A DNA stretch of 64,000 nucleotides from Candidatus Caldilinea saccharophila (GCA_016710365.1 JADJVW010000024.1:1-64000); one strand, 5' to 3'. Shown: positions 40,814 to 51,950, counted from the first letter of the stretch. Made by a program: numbers and translations. Notes: generated from the letters alone by a model not told the origin.

Positions 40814-41989
40814 TCAGCGATGGACGACGACAAGCGTGCCCGGGCTTGCGCTGTCCATGAAGTGCCATCCCCGATACGAGACCGTCGGCGCGGCCCAGTC
40901 GAAAAGCCATTTGGCATCGTTGTTGGTCATATTGATGCAGCCATGACTCATCGGCACGCCAAAGTTGTTGTGCCAGTACGCGCCATGAAACGAATAGTCC
41001 CGGTAAAAATATTGCACCCACTGTACGTTGGGCAGGTTGTAGTAGTCGCCCGCGGCGCGGCTGCCGCCTTGCATTGTCTGGGACGACACTTTCGACCAGA
41101 TGCGAAAAACGCCGGTCACGGTCGGTGTGCGCGACTTGCCCGACGAAATGGCGAACTTTTTGATCAACTGGTTGCCTTCCCAGGCATAGGCGCGCTGATG
41201 GTCGAGATCAACCGAGATCCACTTGTCGTCGGTAGGTACAACCGGATACTCCGGCACGCCGTTGTCACCCATCGGCGCCTCGGCGAACAGCTCGGCAAAG
41301 GAGGGCGGCGGCACAACGATGCGCTGCCCAGGCCTCACCTGCGCGGCGTCGGCAAGGTCGTTGGTCTCCAGCGTGCGGCGCAGCGACGTGCCATAAGCGG
41401 CTGCAATGGCTGAGAGCGTCTCCCCTTCCTGCACAACGTGTACGTAGTACTTGCCGGGAACCGGAATGTCGTTGCCGGCTTGGGGTGCAAAGTCAATGCC
41501 TTCCGCAACCGGCGCACGCAGCGCCTCGCCCACATGGAGCACCATCGAGGGCGAGCGTTGGTTCATCTCGGCCAGGCGCGCCGCGGTCGTCTGCAGCTTG
41601 GCGGCGATCGACGCCAGCGTGTCGCCAGGGTGCACGATATAGATGCGCGTCGCCGTGTCGATGAATCCCTCTGTCGGCGTCGTCTCCAGCGCACTCCCTG
41701 CTTCACTGCTGCGCCCCGCGCCGCTGCCCACCACGTCGGAAGGCACGATCAATCGCTGGCCGGAGCGGATCAGGCTGGGGTCGCTCAAGGCATTGAGACG
41801 CATTAAGGTGGAAACATCAGTTTGGTAGCGGCGTGCGATCTCCGTCAGCGTCTCGCCGGGCGCAACAACGTGTGAATCGCCTGTCTGTGCCAGCCCGTTG
41901 CGCGTAGTCATGATAAGCAGCAACAGGCTGAGCAGGCATATCCCTATGATTCGTCGTTTTGTATGGATAACTTGGGCGCTTTTCTTCAT
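40814..41989 (-). CDS. L,D-transpeptidase with three LysM domains
   Basis: A 391-residue exported wall enzyme. The ATG at 41989 has GGAG about ten bases upstream. Residues 1-34 are a signal peptide (KRRIIGICLLSLLLLIM, cleavage near GLAQ). Three LysM modules follow: HVVAPGETLTEIARRY, YIVHPGDTLASIAAKL and HVVQEGETLSAIAAAYG, each ending in an IVP- or AP-like strand. The C-terminal YkuD domain begins KWISVDLDHQRAYAW, with the catalytic His/Cys region FHGAYWHNNFGVPMSHGCINM. LysM binds peptidoglycan and YkuD makes 3-3 cross-links or attaches proteins. It lies next to two other wall-active genes on the opposite strand. Confidence 0.94.
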   Translation of the reverse strand: MKKSAQVIHTKRRIIGICLLSLLLLIMTTRNGLAQTGDSHVVAPGETLTEIARRYQTDVSTLMRLNALSDPSLIRSGQRLIVPSDVVGSGAGRSSEAGSALETTPTEGFIDTATRIYIVHPGDTLASIAAKLQTTAARLAEMNQRSPSMVLHVGEALRAPVAEGIDFAPQAGNDIPVPGKYYVHVVQEGETLSAIAAAYGTSLRRTLETNDLADAAQVRPGQRIVVPPPSFAELFAEAPMGDNGVPEYPVVPTDDKWISVDLDHQRAYAWEGNQLIKKFAISSGKSRTPTVTGVFRIWSKVSSQTMQGGSRAAGDYYNLPNVQWVQYFYRDYSFHGAYWHNNFGVPMSHGCINMTNNDAKWLFDWAAPTVSYRGWHFMDSASPGTLVVVHR

Positions 41990-42320
41990 GCTTCTTGCTC
42001 CAATCGATCTTGCGGATGGCGAGTGCAATGCGGGAAATCCGCTGCCATCTTCTCCTGTCAGGCTTGCCTTGCCTGCGCTTTCGGACTTCGGCGATGGCTG
42101 CACGCAGCGCAGGCGCGTCAAGATGCGTCGCCTTCTTGACCTCGCCATTCGCTCTCTACTGTAGCAAAGGGGTGGGGCGCCGTCAATGGCGCCGTCATTA
42201 TCCTCTCGTTGGGTTGGCGAAGTGGCTTAGCGGCAGCGTGATGGCTATAGGATCTGGATGGCGGGTTAAACAGTGAAAGAAATTCGTGTAGCAACAATAA
42301 AAGCAAAATGCATTTCGAAT

Positions 42321-42362
42321 GCAAATCCGTGAGCATCCGCCTAATCCGCCCCATCCGTGGTC
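42321..42362. repeat. Right half of a CCACGGAT/ATCCGTGG palindrome
   Basis: AAATCCGTGAGCATCCGCCT followed by AATCCGCCCCATCCGTGGTC matches the right half of the copy at 1806 almost base for base. The similarity continues outside into ATGGCTGAA. No left half is present, so this looks like a truncated copy. Confidence 0.75.
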
Positions 42363-42451
42363 AATTCTTGGATGGCTGAATCGTTACTTCTCTGCGAACC
42401 TTGCATCTTTGCGTCGAAATCTAGCACAAACCCAATACCCAAATGTACAGT

Positions 42452-42480
42452 TGGACAACCCTACGGCCTGTCTCTATAAT
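42452..42480 (+). promoter_or_regulatory. Sigma-70-like promoter of the TIM barrel-SH3b-M23 gene
   Basis: The -35 box TGGACA (five of six) and the -10 box TATAAT (six of six) are 17 bases apart. The start codon lies 67 bases downstream with AGGAG before it, giving a leader of about 60 bases. Confidence 0.7.
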
Positions 42481-42546
42481 GTAAGCCAGCATCGCCTCAT
42501 CACCATAGCGATCCAGAATCTATCCAACCACCGACAGGAGAACCTC

Positions 42547-45500
42547 ATGTCAAGACCGCTGCTGGATGCCCCCTACATCTTTGGACTGCACGATCCCGGC
42601 GGTGAGTGGATCATGGCGCAGGCGGGGCGCCGCGGCTGGATTCTCTTTACCGAGGCAGTAGGCAGCGATCCGAACGATGACAGCGGTCGCGACTATCGGC
42701 CCTGGAGCGACCAGGAATTTGGTGCGATCTGCCGCATCAACCACGGTTACGGCAGCATGGGCACGATCCCGACGCCCGACCGCTACGCTGATTTTGCGCA
42801 GCGCGTCGCCAACTTTGTCGCGGCCAGCCCCGGTTGCCGCACCTGGGTCATCGGTAATGAAATGAATCACAGCCAGGAATGGCCCCAGGCGGGTGCGCTG
42901 CGTGCGGCCAACGCGCCGGTCGCTTCACCAGTGCAGCCGGACGTCGCATCTGTAGATGGCTTTGGACATAGCAGTGCTTCACGTTTCAGCGCGCTGGCGC
43001 CGGCAATGGCAGCTTCCCTTGCCGTATCTCCGTTAGGCGCGCCGGCTGGCCTCCAGCCCATCTTGCCCCAGGAGTATGTGCGTTGTTTCCAGATGTGCCG
43101 CACGGCGATCCGCGCCCTGCCCGGCCATGCCGATGACCTGGTCGTCGTCGGCGCGGTGGCGCCCTGGAACGCCGAAACGACCTATCCGTCGAATCCAACC
43201 GGCAGTTGGATTCGCTACTTCACCGACATCCTCAACGGGCTGGGCGCGAATGGCTGCGATGGGATCGCACTGCACACCTACACGCATGGCAGCGACCCTG
43301 CCTTGATCACCAGCACCGCCACGATGAATCCACCCTTTCAGGCGTATTACTTTAATTTTCAGGCGTATCGTAATTTTATGGACGCGGTCCCGGCTGCAAT
43401 GCGTACGTTGCCGGTCTTCATCACCGAGACGGATCAGGATACACCCTGGCTGGATGCCAATAACGGGTGGGTGCAGGCGGCCTATGCAGAGATCAACCGC
43501 TGGAACCAACAGCCTGGCGCGCAGCAAATCCGCTGCCTGCTGCTCTATCGCTGGCAGCGCTACGATGCATGGCAGATCGAGGGCAAGACCGGGGTGATTG
43601 ACGGCTTCCGCGCGGCGCTGGCCAACGACTACCGCTGGAAGGAGCCGCCCCCCAGTCCGGCAAACTACAAAGTTGGCGACGTGCTGCGCACCCTGGACGC
43701 CATCAATTTACGCGCCGCGCCCGGCGGTCAGATCATCGGCGTGCTGCCAGCCGGTGCGCAGGCGACTGTGCGCAGCACACCCTACAGCATGACCGGCGGC
43801 TTGCCTTTCTGGGCGGTGCGCGTGTTGTTCAACGGTCAGGTGCGCAACGGCTGGCTGGCGCAATATACGCTCGACCACGTCATAGTTGCTCACGCGAATC
43901 TTTGGCGCTGCGACCCGCCGCTTACCAGCCAGGCGACATCGTGCGCACATTGGATATGCTCAATTTCCGCAGCCAGCCGGCGGGCGCAGTGATAGGTGTG
44001 CTGCCCACCAACACGGCCTTGACGATCACCGATCCGATCTGTGTGATGGCCGAAGGCGTGCCATTCTGGGCAGTGCGCGGAGTGGTCAATCGCGCGCTGG
44101 CTGATGGCTGGGTGGCGCAGTATACGCAGGGCGGCATTGTCCTGCTCGAACCTTACCAACTTCCTTCTGGTGCGAACGCGGCTGCCGCTGTCGCCGGCCT
44201 CGCTGCTGGACGTGCAGCCTTTGCCCTGGGCGACGAAGTGCGTACGGTGACAGCTACACGCTTGCGGCGCACGCCGGGCGTCACCGGCAAACCTGCGAAT
44301 GATACGCTGGCCATCGTGCCTGCCGGCGCGGTCATGACGGTGTCAGGTGGCCCTACGCGCGTCGACGGCATGGCGTGGTGGCGGCTGGTAGGGGCGCTGC
44401 CGAACCTGGGGCGCGTCGAAGGCTGGATGGCGCAGCAACTGCCGAGCAGCAGACCTTGTTCGAGGGCGTGCTGCCGGAGGCGCCGCCTGCCATCGAACTG
44501 CCTGGCGCCGGGGGCGCCTTTGCATCGGGCGACCGCTTCCGCACGACGACGATCGTTCGTCTGCGCCGTTCGCCCGGCTTTAGCGGCAAGGATGAGACAG
44601 ACATCGTCACCGACATTGCGCAGGGGGTTGAGGGTGTTGTGGTGGCCGGACCCGCGCCGGCGGACGGCTTATCCTGGTGGCAGGTGGAGATTCGCGCACA
44701 GGATGGGCGGCTTTTCGCCGGCTGGATGGCCGAAGCTGCCGCTGACGGTGAGGTGTTGATGCAAAAGCTCAGCACACCCGTTACACGACCCGGTTTTCGT
44801 GTAGACAATCTTGTGCAGACGACTGATTTTATCAACATGCGGCGCACCCCAGGCGCTGTCAATAAACCAGCCGACGATGTGCTCGGTGCGTTGCGCCCGC
44901 GCACAATCGGCGTGCTGCTTGATGGCCCTCGTCTGGTCGGTGGTTTGACGTGGTGGCGCGTGGGCAGCATCCTCACGCCGCCGGGCGTCGAGGTGCGCGG
45001 CTGGATGGCGGAGACGTTGCCCGGGGTTGGCGCGCTGATCGTCGAGCCTGCAAAGCTTCCTGGCACGAACATTCCCGATGCGGCGACTGGCGTCTACCTC
45101 CATCCACCCTTTGCTGAACGCTATCCCATCGGTCAGCTCTGGGGCGAAAATTCGGATTTTTACGCCCGCTTTAATTACGACGGTGTGTCACTATTAGGAC
45201 ATAACGGTACAGATTTTTCGCTGCCGGAGGGGACGCCCCTCTTTGCCGTGGATGACGGCGTCGTGCGTCAGGTTGGTTTTGAGGCAGGCGGCTTTGGCAA
45301 TTATATTTTGCTCAGCCACGCGTGGGGCGAATCGATCTATGCGCACCTTTCCGCCATCGACATCGCTCTCGACCAGGCTGTTGCGCGCGGGCAGCATATC
45401 GGCCGGTCGGGCAATACGGGTGGCAGCAGCGGCCCGCACCTGCACTTTGCGATCCGCACCAATCCCTATGTGCGCAGCGACGGGTGGGGCGGCTTTAGCG

Positions 45501-45664
45501 ACCCGCTGCCCGCGTTGCCGCCCGGCGCCTACTATTTGCCATCCTATATTCTCGACGTAGCGCCGGCTGGTGTGGGTGTGATGGCCGCGGCGGCTGCACC
45601 GGAAGGTGCAGGACGGCTGCAGCCCTCGGCAATGGGCGAAGCGCCCGGCGTGCAACGACCTTAA
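42547..45664 (+). CDS. TIM-barrel glycosidase-like protein with five SH3b modules and a C-terminal M23 peptidase (two frameshifts)
   Basis: About 1039 residues. Residues 1-370 resemble clan A glycosidases: start PYIFGLHDPGGEW, acid/base candidate in WVIGNEMNHS, DGIALHTYTHG, and nucleophile candidate in VFITETDQDTPW. Five SH3b-like modules of about 75-90 residues follow (VLRTLDAINLRAAPGG, IVRTLDMLNFRSQPAG, RTVTATRLRRTPGV, RTTTIVRLRRSPGF, LVQTTDFINMRRTPGA). The last 150 residues are a LytM/M23 domain with HNGTDFSLPEGTPLFAVDDG and the second zinc motif GPHLHFAI. Frame breaks lie near 43895 and 44445. A ribosome site (AGGAG) supports the start. There is no signal peptide, which is odd for a wall hydrolase. 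The next gene has a paralogous N-terminal domain. Confidence 0.85.
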
Positions 45665-45690
45665 CCAACACGCCGGCGACGCTGCGCTTG

Positions 45691-45699
45691 TGCTATAAT
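45691..45699 (+). promoter_or_regulatory. Extended -10 promoter of the triple-amidase gene
   Basis: TGCTATAAT is an extended -10 element with a full TATAAT. No -35 box is evident. The ATG lies 35 bases further on, with GGAG just before it, giving a leader of about 28 bases. Confidence 0.55.
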
Positions 45700-45733
45700 C
45701 CTTGTCGAATCTGACCATCGACTTGGAGTAGGC

Positions 45734-48700
45734 ATGGCTCGACCGTTGTTTGACTCGCCTCATATTTTTGGCATCCACGAGCCTGGCGGCGAACAGTTTA
45801 TGTTGGCCGCTGGGCGTCCGGGGTGGATTCTCTTCTCCGAGGTGCTGGGTCACGATCCCTCCGACCTGAGCGGCGTCGATTATACGAGCTACGCCAGCCA
45901 GGGCTTTGGCCTGCTCGTTCGCCTCAATCACGGCTACGAACCGGACGGCACGATCCCGCACAGCAGCCAGTACGAGGCTTTCGCCCGTCGCGTCGCCAAT
46001 TTTGTCGGCACCAGCCGCGGCGCGCGCATCTGGGTGATCGGCAACGAAATGAACTATGCCATCGAGCGCCCCGGCATCAAGATCGACTGGTCGCGCCACC
46101 ACACGCGCCGCGACGGCCCGCCCGATGTGGCCGATCCGACGCGGCGCGGATTGGCGGTGCGCTTCAACGTCCTCCCCGACCACTCCCGCGAAATCCGCAC
46201 CACGCGGCGCCATGATCAGCCCCGGTGAAGTAATTACCCCCGAACTGTACGCCCGCTGTTATCGCCTCTGCCGCGACGCCATCCATCGCCTGCCGGGCCA
46301 TGAAAGTGACATGGTGCTGGTGGGCGCCGTCGCACCCTGGAACACCCAGACGATCTACCCTGGCAATCCAAATGGCGATTGGGTTCAGTATTTTCAAGAC
46401 ATTCTGACAATGTTGGGGCCGGAGGGGTGCGATGGCTTCACACTTCACGCCTACACGCACGGCGCAAATCCTGCGCTGATCGCCAGCCAGGCTAAAATGG
46501 CGCCGCCCTTCCAGAATCGCCATCAGCATCTCCGCACGTACATGGATTTCATGCAGGCTGTGCCGGCTGCGATGCGCCATCTGCCCGCCTTTCTGACCGA
46601 GGCCGGGCAGACGCAACCCTGGGTCAACCAGAACAGTGGCTGGGTGCAGGCGTTGTACGGCGAGATCGATGCCTGGAACCGGCAGCCAAGCGCACAACAG
46701 ATTCGTGCGGCGATTCTTTATCGCTGGCCTGCACTTGACCGTTGGTATATCGAAGGCAAAAATGCTGTCATCGAAGATTTCCGGCGCGCGCTGGCCAGCG
46801 ACTATCGCTGGCGCGGCAGCGAAGAAATTGCGCACCGGAGCGACGAGACAGGCGCGCCAGACGCGCCTGTTGTAACTGAGGGCGCCGGTGACGGGATCGA
46901 CGACGCCGTCACTGCCGCGCCCCCACCGCTTGCCAGTCAAGGCGAAGTGCAGACGGCGATGCAGGCCGCGCCAGATGATCCAGCACGCGCGCCTGAAGCT
47001 TCCCCTGCGGGCGCACGCAAACGCCGCCGACGCAAGACGCCGGAAACGCCGCCCTATGGCATCGAGTGGATGTCTGACAGCTTCCCGGCGCGCCTCGCGG
47101 TTGGCCAGACGATCACCGCGTCGATCACGCTGCGCAACACAGGCGCGCTGACCTGGCGCTGGGGCGGCGGCAATCCCTTTCGCCTCGGCTACCGTTATTA
47201 TCGCAATCGCCGCTTGCTGAAGATGGCGCCTGCCAAAGATCTGCGCACCGACATCCCCGACGATGTCATGCCAGGACAAACCGTGGAGATTCAGGCGCGC
47301 ATCGCGCTGCCAGACGAGCCTGGCAACTATACGTTGGAACTCGACCTGGTTCATGAGGGAGTTGCCTGGTTCAAGGAGCGCGGCGCGCCGGTGCTGACCC
47401 GTTGGCTGACTGTGGAAGCGCCGCCAACCAATGGTGCGGGCGGCGAGCGCGGCGCCATTCAGCTCCCCGTGCGGCCGTTTACAGACATCAGCCGGCGGTT
47501 GCCGCGCAGCGGGACGCCCTACGCGCGCCGCAATCTCAACCAGATTCGCTATATCGTCGTCAATCACACCGGCGCCCACCCACTGCTCAGCCTGGAGCGT
47601 GTGGCGCGCGCGCATATCAAGCGCGGCTACCCAGGTATTGCTTACGACTTTGTGATCGACGCCGCGGGTGAGATTTTGAAGGTCAAAGAGATTGAGGATG
47701 TGGCGCAGCCGGACAAGGTTTGGTCGGAGCAGGGCGTCAATATCTGCCTGGCCGGCAATTTTGCATCCAGCGCGCCGCCGCTTACGCAGCTTGATGCTGT
47801 TGGACGGCTCTGCGCCTGGCTGGCGCAAAACATGGGGTTAACCGCGGACGCAATCGTCGGGCTGGGTGAACTGACCCCGAGCGAAAGCCCAGGAGAAACC
47901 TTCTACAAAGGCGTGTGCTGGAAAGAAGTGCTTGCCCGGCAGGTGCGCCTGCACTTGGCGGCGTTGAGCACGGGGGCGTTGGAAAGCGACCGTACAGGTG
48001 AATCCGAGCGGCAGATCAGCGAAGTGCGCACGCTCAATCAGACACTGGCCGAGCGGTTGGCGCTGAGCGAGGCCAGGGAGCAGGAAGCGCAGACGACCGT
48101 CCGCCGGCTGCGCACCGACGTTGAAGCGTTGCGCCAGCAACTGGACGCACAGCCGGAAGTCGTCGAAGGCGGCCTTCGCATCCATCGGCTGATCGACCGC
48201 CTTCCTCGCAATGCGCAACGCTACGCGTCGCGCCGGCACGCCGACATTCAAGCTATCGTCATTCACGACACCGGCGCGCCAAGCGACACACCGTTGAGCG
48301 AACTGGCGGCATTTCAAAATCGCGCGTGGCCGGGCCTTTTGTATGATTTTGTGATCACCGCACAGGGCGCCGTGCAGCAGACGCAGCCACTGGAGGAGGC
48401 GCCGGACACGCCAGAGCCTTATGTGCGCCATGCTGTCAGCGTAGCATTTGCGGGCGACTTCCGGCAGGGCGGCAGCCCGACGCCGGAGCAACTGGCAGCG
48501 GGCGGCGCGCTGCTCGACTGGTTGTTGCTCCGTTATCCACAATTGAACCTCCAAACGGTAAAAGGTCTTAGCGAGTATATCGATACGTTGTCTCCCGGCC
48601 GCGAATGGATGGAAGGCGCGAACTGGAAGCAGCGTCTGCTCGCCGCGATGCCGCGGGCGATGGGGGTGGTGGAAGACACCGCGACCGTGCAAATCCTGCG

Positions 48701-49703
48701 TGCGGAGAGCGCTCGGCTGGAGGCAGAGCTAGCCGAGCTGCACGCGGCGCGCACTGCGCTTGAAGAGGAACGTCTCGATCGCACGTCCGAAATCCAGCGG
48801 CTGCGTGAAGAATTGGCTGCGAAACCGGCTGGCCCCATGAATTTTGTCGTTCCTGCGCCGCCGCTGCAAGAAATCACCGAGCAATTGCCCAAACATGCCA
48901 GGCTGCGCTACGACCGCCGCCCGCTCCAGCAGATCACGCACATCGCCATTCATCACACCGCGGCGCCGCCGCGTGTGGGGCCGGCGCGCATCGCGGAACT
49001 GCACGTCGCGGTCGATCCGGCGCGCGGTAAGGAAGCATGGCCCGGCATCGGCTACCATTACTTTATCCATGACGATGGCCGCATCGAACAGACCAACCAG
49101 GTGGAGACAGCCTCCTATCACCTGGTGCGCCACTACACCTATTCGGTGGGCATTGTCTTTGCCGGCAGTTTTATGAATGGCAAGATTCCGACTTCGGCGC
49201 AGTTGCGCGCCGGCGCCCATCTGACCGCGTGGCTGATGCAGGAGTTGAAGATCCCTTTGGCGCGTGTGTGGGGGCACCGTGAGTTTCCCGACAACATGAC
49301 GGTCTGTCCAGGCGGAGAATGGACGCAAGGCAACCGCTGGCGCGATTTACTCTTCGAGCAGATCAGCCAGATCCAGCAAGGCGCCGGTCTCAAGAGTATT
49401 CGCCATTACCTGTTGTTCCCGGCTGGTGTAGAGGCGGCTGGCGAGATCTTCGCCAATGCCCTGGGCTACATGGCGAGGTTTCGCCCCACTGCCGGCTTTA
49501 GCATGGAAGAGGCGCGCGGCGCTGAGTACGTGACGATCGTCGGCGCCGAAGTAGGCGTCAGCGCGGTCAGCGAACAGCAGTTGGTCGAGGCTGGATGCAA
49601 GGTTGAGCGCATCAGCGGGCGCACCGACGATGAGGCGGCGCGCCTGCTTGCCGAGTTGGTACGCGTGGGCCGGCGCTTTCGCACGTATGAAGTGAGCTTC
49701 TAG
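45734..49703 (+). CDS. TIM-barrel glycosidase-like protein with Ig-like domain, three amidase_2/PGRP domains and a C-terminal wall-binding-like domain (one frameshift)
   Basis: About 1322 residues. Residues 1-365 are paralogous to the start of the previous protein (PHIFGIHEPGGEQ, WVIGNEMNYA, AFLTEAGQTQPW); the frame breaks near 46190-46215. A Pro/Ala linker and a basic patch (KRRRRKT) lead to an Ig-like domain resembling the NBR1 type (FPARLAVGQTITASITLRNTG). Three PGRP-like domains follow (near 47540, 48230, 48920), separated by coiled coils at about 48010-48160 and 48690-48830. Only the third keeps the zinc ligands (IAIHHTAAP, GHREFPDNMTVCPG). The first two read VVNHTGA/GLGELTPSESPG and VIHDTGA/GLSEYIDTLSPG. 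The last 100 residues resemble CWB2 repeats (YVTIVGAEVGVSAVSEQQL). No signal peptide is seen. Confidence 0.85.
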
Positions 49704-49748
49704 CCCGATGGCAACCACAAGAGTTTGCGCCAAAGCAGGAGGCGTCGC

Positions 49749-50541
49749 GTGACCGCCGGCTTGTCGCATCGAAGCCAGCCGCTTGGCTCCGGTTATGCGG
49801 TCCATTTGCCGGCTTATGAAGGCCCGCTCGATCTGCTGTTGCACATGATCGAAGTGCGCGAACTGGACGTCAGCTTAATCAGCTTGATGGCAGTGACCGA
49901 TCAATATTTGAAGACGCTCAACGAACTGGAAGAGATCGAACCGGGCGCGCTGGCCGACTTTTTGGTAGTCGCCTCGCGGTTGCTTTACATCAAGTCGTAC
50001 AACCTGTTGCCCAAACCGCGCCCGCCTGCCGAGGATGACGAAGAGGCGAGCGGAGATGCGTTGCTGCGCCAATTGGTGGAGTATCGGCGCTTCAAGCAGG
50101 TGGCCGCCACCCTGCGGGCGCGCGAAGAGGCAGGGCTGCGCGTATACATTCGTACCGAACTCAAGCTGGAAGTCGAGCGCCGGCTCGACATGAGCAACCT
50201 CGACCTCGACGCGCTCCAGCGTTCGTTGCGCAAGGTGCTCCAGCGCATTCCGGTCGACCCGCCCATGCCGCGCGTCAAAACTTATCCAATCACTGTGGCC
50301 GAGCAGCTCGAAAGCGTGCGCCTATTTGCGCAACGTCTTTGCGGCGGATAGACAGAAATCTCAGCGCGGGGTCAGCTTTGAGGGGTTGTTGAGTCGCAGC
50401 GCCACGCGCATCGAGGTCATCGTGACGTTTCTCGCCGTGCTCGAGCTGGTCAAATTGCATGAAATCGAAGTGGTGCAGGACGCAACCTTTGGCGAGATTC
50501 ACCTGCTGCCTTCGACCAATCCTGTTGCCTCCGACCAATGA
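49749..50541 (+). CDS. scpA: Segregation and condensation protein A (one frameshift)
   Basis: About 264 residues. The kleisin subunit of the Smc-ScpAB complex that organises chromosomes. It starts at a GTG with AGGAGG (49737-49742) seven bases upstream, giving TAGLSHRSQPLGSGYAVHLPA, split here only for length. The core has YEGPLDLLLHMIEVRELDV, the family's strongest motif, then LADFLVVASRLLYIKSYNLLP and EYRRFKQVAATL. The frame breaks near 50330-50352. The C-terminal winged-helix part (VSFEGLLSRSATRIEVIVTFLAVLELVKLHEIEVVQ, read as two pieces) is in the next frame. Because the gene is normally essential and both parts are perfect family matches, this break is probably a sequence error. No scpB is seen downstream. 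Confidence 0.9.
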
Positions 50542-50604
50542 GGCGCCGCCTGCATTGTCGGTCTAGTACACACGGGCTAAAATACCTCATTGGTTGCCTG
50601 GCAG

Positions 50605-50655
50605 GGGCGCACCCCCGTGTGCGCCCGGAAACCGGACAGGCACGGGGGCCTGTCC
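50605..50655. repeat. Two adjacent GC-rich hairpins (GGGCGCAC and GGACAGGC)
   Basis: The gap 50542-50867 (326 bases) has no gene. It holds two hairpins: GGGCGCAC/GTGCGCCC (50605-50626) and GGACAGGC/GCCTGTCC (50634-50655). The loops CCCCCG and ACGGGGG... are themselves complementary between the two, so a larger fold is possible. Confidence 0.65.
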
Positions 50656-50736
50656 CTACCAAATCTACCGGCAGAATTACGCCCACCTGGACTAGTCGCT
50701 TGTCAAACGTGACGCTTTAGTGTGGACGGTTTGCAA

Positions 50737-50830
50737 TGAGCACAGATAGACGCTGATAGACTCAAATGAGCACATCTGATTTGCTCTTATCTGCGATTAT
50801 CCGATTTCATCTGTGCCTATCTGCGTTCGC
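50737..50830. repeat. Weak palindromic element with GCACAGATAGACGC/ATCTGCG words
   Basis: GAGCACAGATAGACGCTGATAG on the left and ATCTGCGATTATCC plus CATCTGTGCCTATCTGCG on the right pair imperfectly. The layout matches the CCACGGAT family but with ATCTG words. It ends about 40 bases from the stop of the secreted-protein gene on the minus strand. Confidence 0.6.
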
Positions 50831-50867
50831 TTGCCATAACTTTACCTGAAGTTTGACGTTTGACGCA

Positions 50868-51950
50868 TCACCGATCTAGCCGGCGTCGCCGTCGCAGCCA
50901 GCCCCACGAACCCCCAAAAATCATCGCCCCGCCAAAGCTAAAGCCGCTCAGCAGCACCAGGCTGCGCTGATCCGCGGCGCGCGCCAGGGTGACTGCCTGC
51001 GTCTGCGCCTTCTCAACAGAGAGCACGGGCGCGGGCGTCGCTGAAGGCAGCGGCGTCCAGGTTGCTGTCGGTAAGGGCGTTGGAGTGTAGGTTGGCGTTG
51101 CCGTGGACGTGGCGGTCGGCATCGCAGTTGGCGTCTCTGTCGCGGTTGCGGTGGGCGTTGCCGTGGGCGTATCGGTCGGGAGGGGCGCTGCCGCCACGAC
51201 GACCGGGGCAACTTCGGCGGCGGCAACTTCCACCACCGGCGCCGACTCGACGATGGGCGCGGGCTCGATCACCGGCTCCGGTAAAGGCTCTGGCGCAGGC
51301 GGCAAGTCGACGGCAGGCGCGCTGTCGTCGGGATAAAGACCGATCACATCGACCAGGATCAGGTCATCGGGCGCGGCTGACTGCGGGTGGTCGGTCAGAA
51401 AGAACACCGTCATCGTCCCGCCGAGCGCGCGCGCCTTGATATCGATGTTGACGTCGGGCGGCGGGTAGTTAAGCATACGCCCTTCGCCCCAGTGCGTCGG
51501 CCCCCAGATGACGGTCGGCGCATTAGGATCGGCGCCACCGGTGGGGTCGAGTCCAAGCTGGCGGCTAAACAGATCGGGCTGATTGGGCGCGCCCCACGCG
51601 ATGCTGGCGCGATAGCCGGCGCCTGGCGTCACTGCTACCTGCGTATAGATGCCCGCTTTGAAAGGGGCGCCGCTCGTAATCGTCAAGTTCGAGCCGCCGA
51701 AATAAGTGTGATGATCTTCCATGAACGTGGGATCACCGGCGAGAACAAAAGCATTCCAGCCAACCGGCAACTGGCGAGGCGGGCTGCCGCTGAAGGCGTC
51801 CATGTCGCAGGTGATTTGCGGGATCACATTGGGTGGGTTGCACAAATCGGAGGCCGAAGCGGACGTCGCCAGGGCAAACAGCGCGATAGAACCCGCCAAA
51901 ATGCCGGCCCACCAGACGCGAGGACGACTTGCTACAATATCAAACATCAT
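50868..51950 (-). CDS. Secreted, C-terminally anchored protein with Thr/Pro repeat linker
   Basis: A 360-residue exported protein. A signal peptide is seen at the start (RVWWAGILAGSIALFALA, cleavage near SASA-S). Residues about 35-190 form a beta-rich domain with two cysteines (DLCNPPNVIPQITCDMD), aromatic-rich strands and DPTFMEDHHTYFGGS, which recalls carbohydrate-binding jelly-roll modules. A Pro/Val/Glu linker and a (PTAT)-type repeat follow (about 265-320). The C-terminus is a hydrophobic helix (LVLLSGFSFGGAMIFGG) ending WLRRRRRLDR, which would hold it in the membrane. No enzyme motif is seen. It may be a surface adhesin or binding protein. Confidence 0.75.
   Translation of the reverse strand: MMFDIVASRPRVWWAGILAGSIALFALATSASASDLCNPPNVIPQITCDMDAFSGSPPRQLPVGWNAFVLAGDPTFMEDHHTYFGGSNLTITSGAPFKAGIYTQVAVTPGAGYRASIAWGAPNQPDLFSRQLGLDPTGGADPNAPTVIWGPTHWGEGRMLNYPPPDVNIDIKARALGGTMTVFFLTDHPQSAAPDDLILVDVIGLYPDDSAPAVDLPPAPEPLPEPVIEPAPIVESAPVVEVAAAEVAPVVVAAAPLPTDTPTATPTATATETPTAMPTATSTATPTYTPTPLPTATWTPLPSATPAPVLSVEKAQTQAVTLARAADQRSLVLLSGFSFGGAMIFGGSWGWLRRRRRLDR

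Larger units (their letters stand above)
41990..42546. other. Intergenic region between the L,D-transpeptidase and the TIM-barrel gene
   Basis: A 557-base gap between divergent genes. It contains a truncated palindromic element (42321-42362) and a good sigma-70-type promoter for the rightward gene (42452-42480). An open frame runs through part of it on the minus strand but has no protein-like features. I see no further gene. Confidence 0.6.

Noticed and set aside
42547..49703. Wall hydrolases as endolysins of a prophage
   Set aside because: No capsid, tail, terminase, holin or integrase gene lies near them, and their flanks are ordinary chromosomal genes.
49749..50541. Programmed ribosomal frameshifting in scpA and other split genes
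   Set aside because: The break sites share no slippery heptamer or common downstream structure, so error is simpler.
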